Part shown: positions 1 through 5,014 of the stretch, one piece after another
How the letters are laid out: each line of letters opens with the position of its first letter
Position numbering within the stretch: position 1 is the first letter of the stretch
DNA from: Bacillota bacterium
GTDB lineage: Bacteria; Bacillota; Clostridia; Oscillospirales; Acutalibacteraceae
DNA length: 9,358 nucleotides
Assembly: GCA_023420245.1 (NCBI GenBank)
Contig: JAEZWL010000003.1
Span: 1 to 9,358, forward strand
Reading direction: 5' to 3'
The notes under the pieces: model-generated
Database searches by the model: none
Seen by the model: only the letters and a program-made list of their open reading frames with translations
What the model was told of the DNA's origin: nothing
Program-made: the position numbers and the translations under genes

Positions 1-188
1 TTTGCCCTCGGGTCGGGCAGACCCATCCTTTCGGTATCGTCCGAAAGGATGCAAAGGACTCGCAGGGGGATTTTTAACTCCCAACGAGGGGGTTCCATAA
101 AATCCCCCTGCACCCCCAGTATCCCCATCAACCATGGCTGTGTCAATTTTCTGTGTGGTTTTGATTGACGGAGGATTGAGGCAGCAGG
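1..188. repeat. Gene-free region rich in perfect inverted repeats
   Basis: No credible coding region lies here. Three nested or adjacent foldable units are visible: an 11-bp perfect stem at 24-34/41-51 with a 6-base loop; an outer TTTGC/GCAAA pairing at 1-5/51-55 that could close a small junction; and a 13-bp perfect stem at 62-74/99-111. The loop of the last stem carries a second stem at 76-82/88-94 (one G-U pair). This density of perfect stems outside a gene suggests either an interspersed repeat or the 3' part of a structured RNA whose beginning lies before the window. I do not recognise the family. Confidence 0.5.
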
Positions 189-220
189 TCAGGAGGGGCT
201 GCGCCCCTCCTGATTTATTT
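189..220 (+). terminator. Hairpin with plus-strand T-rich tail next to the SDR stop
   Basis: An 11-bp perfect GC-rich stem (189-199 with 203-213, loop TGC) is followed on the plus strand by TTTATTT, which fits an intrinsic terminator for rightward transcription entering from before the window or from the structured 1-188 region. On the minus strand it sits one base past the SDR stop codon but no T-tract follows, so it would be a poor Rho-independent terminator for that gene. It might still protect the 3' end of the SDR mRNA. Confidence 0.5.
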
Positions 221-970
221 GCTCTCTTTCTTCTTCTGGAAGCGGTAGGCGGTTCTTAAAATGAGTTTATCGGGTGCCAGACGAACAGAAAAATGCAGCA
301 GCTTCATCATGATTCCGGGTACGATCACCAGCTTGCGCGCGAACATCTTTTTCAGCGCGTAGGCGGCGACATCACGGCTTTCCAACCCGTTCAGGCTGAA
401 CCGGACTCCGGCGACGGAATCAAATTCGGTGCGGACGGGACCGGGGCACAGCGTCGAAACCGAAACATGGCTGCCCGCCCGCCGAAGCTCCTCGTAAACC
501 GCCTGCGTCAGACGGAGGACGTACGCTTTTGAGGCGTAATAGGAGGAAAGCAGAGGTCCGGGCTGAAATGCGGCGGAGGATGCGACATTCAGAATGTAGC
601 CGGAATCGCGCTCCTTCATATCCTTTAAAAACAGCTTGGTCAGGATATGTACCGCCTTGATATTGGTATCGATCATGCGAAGCTCTTCGTGCAAATCGGT
701 GGAATCGAACGCGCCGAACAGACCGAAGCCCGCGTTGTTGATTAAGACGTCGATTTTTTCATCCTTTACCTGCTCATATAAATCAATGCAGGTCTGCGGG
801 TCGGATAAATCCGCGCAGATGATTCTGCTTTTTGTTTTCAGCTTTTGCTGAACCTCCTCGAGGCGGTCCCTTCGCCGCGCGGTTAAAATTAGCTCATAGC
901 CCTGATTGCTCAAATATTCCGCCATATCTCTGCCGATTCCGGAGCTTGCCCCGGTTACCAAAGCCTTCAT
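215..970 (-). CDS. SDR-family NAD(P)-dependent oxidoreductase
   Basis: Classical short-chain dehydrogenase/reductase of 251 residues, the usual length. The Rossmann fingerprint TGASSGIG is at residues 6-13, and an arginine cluster (R32-R34) follows beta-2, which favours NADP(H) over NAD(H). D54-L55 sits at the adenine-binding position and NNAG is at 78-81. The catalytic tetrad is readable as N103, S131, Y144 and K148 (YxxxK), with PGPVRT at 176-181. By family it is a soluble cytoplasmic carbonyl/alcohol oxidoreductase, closest in style to the broad YqjQ/DltE-like group (COG0300). The substrate cannot be told from sequence. The C-terminus is basic (KKKESK). The ATG at 970 starts exactly at the Rossmann strand but has only a weak ribosome binding site (AAGGCGG). 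It is monocistronic and diverges from the alcohol dehydrogenase at 1212, so the two may share regulation. Confidence 0.9.
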   Translation of the reverse strand: MKALVTGASSGIGRDMAEYLSNQGYELILTARRRDRLEEVQQKLKTKSRIICADLSDPQTCIDLYEQVKDEKIDVLINNAGFGLFGAFDSTDLHEELRMIDTNIKAVHILTKLFLKDMKERDSGYILNVASSAAFQPGPLLSSYYASKAYVLRLTQAVYEELRRAGSHVSVSTLCPGPVRTEFDSVAGVRFSLNGLESRDVAAYALKKMFARKLVIVPGIMMKLLHFSVRLAPDKLILRTAYRFQKKKESK

Positions 971-1008
971 TGTAGCACCGCCGCCTTATTAAAGTTTATT
1001 TTTCTCCC

Positions 1009-1037
1009 ATGATACAACGCTGGAACATAATATGCAA
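1009..1037 (-). promoter_or_regulatory. Candidate sigma-A promoter for the SDR gene
   Basis: On the minus strand, TTGCAT (1032-1037) is separated by 17 bp from TATCAT (1009-1014), about 40 bases ahead of the SDR start. The -10 matches 5 of 6 consensus bases. The -35 matches only the TTG part. Confidence 0.5.
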
Positions 1038-1142
1038 GCATCGGGCGGTCGTCCTTTTTTCTTTTTTGTATAAAACATCAAAAAAAGCGCAATTATTTGG
1101 CTAGTTTTACGGTTTATTTAAAGAATGTTCATCAATTTCAGA

Positions 1143-1171
1143 TTGTTAATCCCGTTCTGTTGTGATATACT
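1143..1171 (+). promoter_or_regulatory. Sigma-A promoter for the alcohol dehydrogenase
   Basis: TTGTTA (1143-1148), a 17-bp spacer and TATACT (1166-1171), with an extended TGA just before the -10. Transcription would start near 1178, giving a leader of about 34 bases. The gene's ribosome binding site AGGAGTG lies at 1198-1204, 7 bases ahead of the ATG. Confidence 0.7.
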
Positions 1172-1211
1172 GTGAAAATAAATCATTTTATAGTTATAGG
1201 AGTGAAATTTT

Positions 1212-2375
1212 ATGTTGAATTTTGCCTATTCCGTTCCCACCAAAATCTATTTTGGCAAGGGTCAAATATCTAACCTCGGGGATGCGGTTGCGGAATACGG
1301 TTCAAAAGTTTTGCTGGTTTACGGCGGAGGAAGCATTAAAAAAACCGGGCTTTACGACACCGTTCTCGATATTTTAAAGCAAAAATCCATTGCGGTAACC
1401 GAGCTTTCCGGCGTAGCGCCGAACCCGAAGATTCAGTCTGTACGCAAGGGTGTGGAGCTTTGCCGCGAAAATAAGATTGACGTTGTCCTTGCCGTCGGCG
1501 GCGGCAGCACGATCGACTGCGCCAAGGTTGTGGCGGCGGGCGCCAATTACAGCGGCGACGCGTGGGATTTGGTGCTTCATTCCGAAAAGATCGGCAAGGT
1601 GCTCCCCGTCATCAGCGTTCTGACCCTGTCGGCGACCGGAACCGAAATGAACGGGAACGCCGTAATCTCCGATTTGGGGAAGAACGACAAATTCGGAACA
1701 TTCAGCGAGAATATGAAGCCGAAGGTCTCTATTCTCGACCCGGAGTACACATACTCTGTATCGAAAAAACAGACGGCGGCAGGAACCGCCGATATCATGA
1801 GCCATATTTTCGAAGCTTATTTTAACAACGTTCCGGGTGCGTTTGTTCAGGCGCGGTTTGCCGAAAGCCTGTTGAAAGCCTGCATTCATTACGGTCCGGT
1901 CGCGATGGAGCATCCGATGGATTACGAAGCCCGCGCCAATTTGATGTGGACCTCAAGCCTTGCGATTAACGGACTTTTGAGCTACGGGGCGGATGTCGCC
2001 TGGTGTGTGCACTCGATGGAGCACGAGCTCAGCGCGTTTTATGATATTACGCACGGTGTGGGACTTGCAATTCTTACCCCGAACTGGATGAAGCACGTAC
2101 TCAACGACAAAACCGTAGCGAAATTTGCGGAGTACGGCGTGAACGTCTGGGGAATCGACCCCGGTCTGGATTCCTTTGAAATTGCGAATCAGGCAATTGA
2201 AAACACGAGAGAATTCTTTAATGAGCTCGGCATTCCCTCCAAGCTGAGGTCGCTTGGCATCGGTACGGAGAATTTTGAAATTATGGCGAAAAAAGTGGCT
2301 TCCAGAGGGTTGGAGAAATCCTTCAGCCCGCTGTATTACGAGGATGTTCTCGCCATCTACCAGGCTTCTCTGTAG
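1212..2375 (+). CDS. Iron-containing (YqhD/BDH-type) alcohol dehydrogenase
   Basis: Group III metal-dependent alcohol dehydrogenase of 387 residues, the same length as E. coli YqhD. The metal ligands fall at the positions known for YqhD: D194, H198, H267 and H281, the last within the family signature HELSAFYDITHGVGLA (271-286). The cofactor site shows GGGST at 96-100 and an early GGGS at 38-41, the latter typical of NADPH-dependent members. Family role: reduction of short-chain aldehydes (butanal, acetaldehyde, glyoxal-type) to alcohols in the cytoplasm. In fermenting Clostridia, BDH-type members serve solvent formation, and YqhD types serve aldehyde detoxification. Sequence alone does not decide between these. 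The ATG at 1212 is fixed by AGGAGTG at 1198-1204. It is monocistronic, with its own promoter and a terminator shared with the convergent mutY. It diverges from an SDR oxidoreductase that also appears NADP(H)-linked. Confidence 0.93.
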   Translation: MLNFAYSVPTKIYFGKGQISNLGDAVAEYGSKVLLVYGGGSIKKTGLYDTVLDILKQKSIAVTELSGVAPNPKIQSVRKGVELCRENKIDVVLAVGGGSTIDCAKVVAAGANYSGDAWDLVLHSEKIGKVLPVISVLTLSATGTEMNGNAVISDLGKNDKFGTFSENMKPKVSILDPEYTYSVSKKQTAAGTADIMSHIFEAYFNNVPGAFVQARFAESLLKACIHYGPVAMEHPMDYEARANLMWTSSLAINGLLSYGADVAWCVHSMEHELSAFYDITHGVGLAILTPNWMKHVLNDKTVAKFAEYGVNVWGIDPGLDSFEIANQAIENTREFFNELGIPSKLRSLGIGTENFEIMAKKVASRGLEKSFSPLYYEDVLAIYQASL

Positions 2376-2416
2376 AAGCCTGCTTCCGTTACATACGCAG
2401 TACAACTTTACATAGA

Positions 2417-2456
2417 AAGACCGCCCGCCGGGATTGTCCCGAACAGGCGGTCTTTT
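2417..2456. terminator. Bidirectional terminator between convergent adh and mutY
   Basis: A 9-bp outer stem (2417-2425 with 2446-2454) encloses a 5-bp inner stem (2429-2433 with 2437-2441). It is followed by TTTT on the plus strand, and on the minus strand the run continues as TTTC. It sits 42 bases after the dehydrogenase stop and 5 bases past the mutY stop, so it can serve both genes. Confidence 0.85.
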
Positions 2457-2458
2457 AG

Positions 2459-3514
2459 TTAATCACCTATAAAAATTTTCGCCGTGAATTTTTTAAAAGC
2501 AGAGGGGAGCGAATACCGCTCTGCCAGCTCCTCGCGATTTACCCATATCAGACCGGTTTTTGCGGAGCAGGAGCCGGCGGACACCAGGTAACCTTCCATC
2601 TTCCACTCGACATGGGTAAAGATGTGCTTTACCGGCTCAAGCCGTTCCAGTGATTTTACCGCAATGCCCCACTGGCTCAGCAACTCCTCTGCCTCCCGCA
2701 CGCAGAGCCTTCCGGGTACGCCCGGGAACTCCCAAAGCCCGGCAAGCAGCCCGTTTTGCGGTCTTCGCCGGATTGCCGCTTTTTCTCCGCAGGTAATCAG
2801 AAATACCGTGTGCGCTTCGATTCTCCGCGGCTTTTTTGCCGCCTTAACCGGAAGCTCCGCTTCCAGCCCGTTGAGGTGCGCTTTGCAGAACGTCCGCAGA
2901 GGGCAGGCGTCGCATTTGGGTGCGCCGTTGGGCAGGCAGACCAGCGCGCCCAGCTCCATCAGGGACTGTGTAAAATCACCGGCACGTCCGGCAGGGTAAA
3001 CCGTTTTCAGATTTTCCGAGACAGTGCGCTTGACCGCAGGATCGCTGATGCTTTTGCGGCTTGCGGTTACACGGGAGATTACGCGGAGCACGTTTCCGTC
3101 CACCGCCGGAGCCGGTCTGCCGAACGCGATGGAAGCGATGGCGCCCGCCGTATAATCGCCGATTCCGGGCAGCCGGAGCAGCTCCTCGGGTTCCTGCGGA
3201 AGAGCGCCGCCGTACTGTTCCATAACCAGAGCGGCAGCCTTTTGCAGGCTTCGTACCCGGCTGTAATAGCCCAGCCCTTCCCAAAGCTTCAGTAATTGCT
3301 GTTCCGGCGCTCCGGCAAGCGCGGCGATATCCGGAAGCTCGCGGATAAACCGCTCAAAATAAGGCTTTACCGCTTCTACCCGCGTCTGCTGTAGCATGAT
3401 TTCCGAGACCCAGACGCGGTAGGGGGAGGGGTGGTCTCTCCAGGGCAGGATTCGTGCGTGAGACGCGTACCAGTCGAGCAGCGGGGTGACAATTTGAGGC
3501 AGATCAGACTTCAT
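2459..3514 (-). CDS. mutY: A/G-specific adenine DNA glycosylase MutY
   Basis: Base-excision repair enzyme that removes adenine mispaired with 8-oxoguanine or guanine. At 351 residues it matches the normal length (E. coli MutY has 350). The catalytic Glu is E38 in SEIMLQQTR. The helix-hairpin-helix is LPGIGDYTAGAI (115-126) and the conserved catalytic Asp is D139 in AVDGNVLR. The [4Fe-4S] cluster motif CX6CX2CX5C is complete at C193, C201, C204 and C210. A C-terminal NUDIX-like 8-oxoG-recognition domain spans about 232-350, with FTH at 299-301 where other MutY proteins carry FSH. The ATG at 3514 overlaps the end of the upstream lrp-like gene by 11 bp. No good ribosome binding site precedes it, so translation is probably coupled to that gene. 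It ends 5 bases before a strong terminator. Confidence 0.96.
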   Translation of the reverse strand: MKSDLPQIVTPLLDWYASHARILPWRDHPSPYRVWVSEIMLQQTRVEAVKPYFERFIRELPDIAALAGAPEQQLLKLWEGLGYYSRVRSLQKAAALVMEQYGGALPQEPEELLRLPGIGDYTAGAIASIAFGRPAPAVDGNVLRVISRVTASRKSISDPAVKRTVSENLKTVYPAGRAGDFTQSLMELGALVCLPNGAPKCDACPLRTFCKAHLNGLEAELPVKAAKKPRRIEAHTVFLITCGEKAAIRRRPQNGLLAGLWEFPGVPGRLCVREAEELLSQWGIAVKSLERLEPVKHIFTHVEWKMEGYLVSAGSCSAKTGLIWVNREELAERYSLPSAFKKFTAKIFIGD

Positions 3515-3965
3515 GGGTCGGCACCAGGCTCTTCACCACATCGATACCGCGCGGCTCTACGGGCGTGGAAAAAACGATCTGTGTGGAGGTGTTCCCGAAT
3601 TTTTGCAGCTGCCCGATAAAGCTGTCGAGCTCAATGGTGCTGTGATAAGCTACCTTAATCAGCATGGAGTAGCTTCCGGTTACGCAGTTGCACTCGATCA
3701 CGTTCGGGCACGCCGCGATAAAGGGGTAGAACTCCGGTTTTTGATTGGGGGTCATTTCTAAATTAATAAAAGCGGAGATATGATATCCGAGTTTCATCGG
3801 ATTTACTATCGCGTGATATCCGCTGATGATTCCCTGCTTTTCCAACTTCTCGATTCTGGCCGATATGGCCGGGGAGGACAGAAAAACTTTTTTGGTGAGC
3901 ATTTTAATCGGGATGCGGGCATTTTCCTGTAAAGCAGATACAAGTGTCGCGTCAATTTTATCCAT
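3504..3965 (-). CDS. Lrp/AsnC-family transcriptional regulator
   Basis: A 153-residue DNA-binding regulator. The AsnC-type winged helix-turn-helix covers about residues 2-60; DATLVSALQENARIPIKML and the recognition segment SSPAISARIEKLEKQGII are typical. A RAM (ligand-binding/oligomerisation) domain covers about 62-140, with VTGSYSMLIKV at 95-105. Family members form dimers to octamers and often sense amino acids; the effector here is unknown. I place the start at the ATG at 3965: AGAGGTG lies 6 bases ahead of it and MDKIDATL is the usual Lrp N-terminus. A GTG three codons upstream (3974) sits inside that ribosome binding site and is unlikely. It is the first gene of an operon with mutY (11-bp overlap). 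The close link to mutY may be only transcriptional convenience. A perfect palindrome lies in its leader. Confidence 0.9.
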   Translation of the reverse strand: MDKIDATLVSALQENARIPIKMLTKKVFLSSPAISARIEKLEKQGIISGYHAIVNPMKLGYHISAFINLEMTPNQKPEFYPFIAACPNVIECNCVTGSYSMLIKVAYHSTIELDSFIGQLQKFGNTSTQIVFSTPVEPRGIDVVKSLVPTHEV

Positions 3966-3994
3966 TCCATACACCTCTGGATTAAATAGTTTAA

Positions 3995-4021
3995 GGGCAT
4001 GGAAGAAAATCTTCCATGCCC
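3995..4021 (-). promoter_or_regulatory. Perfect 12-bp inverted repeat in the lrp-mutY leader
   Basis: A 12-bp perfect stem (3995-4006 with 4010-4021) with a 3-base loop lies between the predicted transcription start (about 4029) and the lrp ribosome binding site. In RNA it would form a stable 5'-terminal hairpin about 8 bases from the mRNA end. In DNA it is a 27-bp palindrome well placed for an autoregulatory Lrp-type operator. Only TTAAAC follows on the minus strand and CTTTG on the plus strand, so it is a weak terminator candidate either way. Confidence 0.6.
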
Positions 4022-4036
4022 CTTTGCATAATACCT

Positions 4037-4064
4037 ATTATAATTAATTTTTTAAATAAATCAA
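4037..4064 (-). promoter_or_regulatory. Sigma-A promoter for lrp-mutY
   Basis: On the minus strand, TTGATT (4059-4064), a 16-bp AT-rich spacer and a perfect TATAAT (4037-4042). Predicted transcription start near 4029, giving a leader of about 64 bases that contains the palindrome at 3995-4021. Confidence 0.7.
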
Positions 4065-4094
4065 GGGTCTATTCAAAGAAAATTCAGGATAAAT

Positions 4095-4151
4095 AAAAAA
4101 ACTTTTCCGGTACAGTTTTCGTTTCGAAGGCTGCTGCTCCGAAAATACCGG
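4095..4151 (-). terminator. Terminator after peptide deformylase
   Basis: CCGGTA/TACCGG (4107-4112 with 4146-4151) stacks on TTTTCG/CGAAAA (4116-4121 with 4140-4145) with a 3-base bulge. On the minus strand a run of seven T (4101-4095) follows shortly after. It begins directly at the def stop codon (4152-4154). The stem is imperfect, so strength is uncertain. Confidence 0.6.
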
Positions 4152-4607
4152 CTAGTGCTTAATAAATTCTATTACTTTATCAATAAAAACGATTCCGTCC
4201 AGATGGTCCAGCTCGTGGCAGAGGCATTTGGCCAAGTCGCCCTCCCCGGTGAGCACGATTTCCTCCCCGTTCTCATCCAGCGCCTGAACGGTGACTTTTT
4301 TGGGGCGGATGGTTTTTCCCCACCGGTTCGGGAAGCTCAGACAGCCCTCCACGCACTCCTGCACGCCGCTGGAGGCAAGGATAACAGGGTTCACCAGCTT
4401 AATCAGCCCGTCACCCATATCGATGACGACCAGCCGCTTCAAGATGCCGACCTGGCAGGCCGCAAGCCCCGCGCCGTTCCCAGTGTGGTACATGGTTTCC
4501 GCCATATCCTTCAGCAGTTCCCTGACTTTATCGTCGACCTGCTCCACGTTTTTGCATTTCTTACGCAATATCTCATCGTCAAAGTACCGCAATTGTCTCA
4601 GTGCCAT
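4152..4607 (-). CDS. def: Peptide deformylase
   Basis: Removes the N-formyl group from the initiator methionine of new proteins at the ribosome, using a ferrous or other divalent metal. All three family motifs are intact: GAGLAACQ at 45-52, EGCLS at 87-91 (metal ligand C89) and HELDH at 131-135 (ligands H131 and H135, catalytic E132). The length of 151 residues fits the compact Clostridial form. An upstream in-frame ATG at 4745 would add 46 residues unlike any deformylase and read through the XRE gene. The correct start is the ATG at 4607, preceded by a GGGGGGAT ribosome binding site, giving the standard N-terminus MALRQLRYFDDEILRK. The first 29 bases overlap the 3' end of the upstream XRE regulator gene, so the two are co-transcribed and probably translationally coupled. 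A fmt gene, its usual partner, is not adjacent. Confidence 0.95.
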   Translation of the reverse strand: MALRQLRYFDDEILRKKCKNVEQVDDKVRELLKDMAETMYHTGNGAGLAACQVGILKRLVVIDMGDGLIKLVNPVILASSGVQECVEGCLSFPNRWGKTIRPKKVTVQALDENGEEIVLTGEGDLAKCLCHELDHLDGIVFIDKVIEFIKH

Positions 4608-4842
4608 TGCTATCCCCCCGGCTTTTCTCCGCCCTTGATTTCCTCGGGCTTTCTTCAAAAAGGAACAGCTCTTCAATGGAGCAGCCGAATACCCGGGAAA
4701 AGTCATAGGCAAGCCAGATGGACGGCTCAAACTTTTCCGTTTCAATCGCGTTGATCGCCTGCCGCGAGGTTCCGACCAGCTCGCCCAGCCTTTCCTGCGT
4801 GATTCCGAGCGCTTCGCGCAGCTCCCGTATCCGGTTCTTCAA
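4579..4842 (-). CDS. Small XRE-family helix-turn-helix regulator
   Basis: An 87-residue protein that is nearly all DNA-binding domain. The Cro/CI-type HTH covers about residues 4-58, with ITQERLGELVGTSRQAINAIE (14-34) as the helix-turn-helix. The family usually stops just after the IEELF-type end of this domain. Here about 20 charged residues follow (SPRKSRAEKSRGDSNG...), and the DNA for this tail also carries the def ribosome binding site and first codons. The start is a TTG at 4842, chosen because AAAGGAGG lies 7 bases ahead and the first domain residues begin at once. No ATG fits. It leads an operon with def. Small XRE proteins of this kind are usually repressors of their own operon; a palindrome at the transcription start fits that. 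Ligand and wider targets are unknown. Confidence 0.88.
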   Translation of the reverse strand: MKNRIRELREALGITQERLGELVGTSRQAINAIETEKFEPSIWLAYDFSRVFGCSIEELFLFEESPRKSRAEKSRGDSNGTETIAVL

Positions 4843-4847
4843 AACAG

Positions 4848-4855
4848 CCCCTCCT
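4848..4855 (-). promoter_or_regulatory. Ribosome binding site that fixes a TTG start
   Basis: AAAGGAGG on the minus strand, 7 to 8 bases before the TTG at 4842. It is one of the strongest Shine-Dalgarno sequences in the window and supports the non-ATG start of the XRE gene. Confidence 0.75.
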
Positions 4856-4858
4856 TTG

Positions 4859-4876
4859 TGTAATGTTAACCTTACA
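4859..4876 (-). promoter_or_regulatory. Palindromic candidate operator at the XRE-def transcription start
   Basis: An 18-bp near-perfect palindrome, plus-strand TGTAATGTTAACCTTACA, with only one mismatched pair (4864 against 4871). It lies just downstream of the -10 box (4879-4884) and covers the expected transcription start, so a bound dimer would block initiation. The XRE protein encoded 17 bases further on is the obvious candidate ligand (inference). Confidence 0.6.
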
Positions 4877-4878
4877 AT

Positions 4879-4906
4879 ATTCTACCACAGGAATATGATA
4901 TGTCAA
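4879..4906 (-). promoter_or_regulatory. Strong sigma-A promoter for XRE-def
   Basis: On the minus strand, a perfect TTGACA (4901-4906), a 16-bp spacer and TAGAAT (4879-4884, 5 of 6). Predicted start near 4872, inside the palindrome at 4859-4876. It is the best -35 match in the window, consistent with a promoter held down by a repressor. Confidence 0.75.
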
Positions 4907-4953
4907 GGGGAAATCTCCTGTTACTCTCAAGCTTAAAATAGGATGCTTCCACC

Positions 4954-4988
4954 AAAAAAATCCGCGCGATTGTTCACCGCGCGGATTT
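4954..4988 (-). terminator. Intrinsic terminator of the FBPase gene
   Basis: An 11-bp perfect stem (4958-4968 with 4978-4988), 9-base loop, followed on the minus strand by seven T (4960-4954). It begins 26 bases after the fbp stop and separates fbp from the XRE-def operon. Confidence 0.9.
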
Positions 4989-5014
4989 AGTATTGATACA
5001 GAATAAAAAATTAC

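Noticed and set aside
104..126. G-quadruplex on the minus strand
   Set aside because: Only three close runs of four or five G are present; a fourth comparable run is not nearby, and the first run is part of a perfect 13-bp hairpin stem.
1143..1160. Rex-type operator upstream of the alcohol dehydrogenase (TTGTTAAT...)
   Set aside because: Only one half-site is present. The inverted partner TTAACAA is missing at the right spacing, and the bases are explained as the -35 box.
4608..4745. A 46-residue N-terminal extension of peptide deformylase
   Set aside because: It reads through the XRE coding region in another frame, resembles no deformylase, and the ATG at 4607 has its own ribosome binding site and the family N-terminus.
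4155..4754. A 199-residue open frame on the plus strand
   Set aside because: It is opposite def and the end of the XRE gene, both of which have complete family motifs.
4152..4842. Toxin-antitoxin reading of the small XRE gene plus its partner
   Set aside because: The partner is an intact canonical peptide deformylase with all catalytic residues, not a toxin-family protein.
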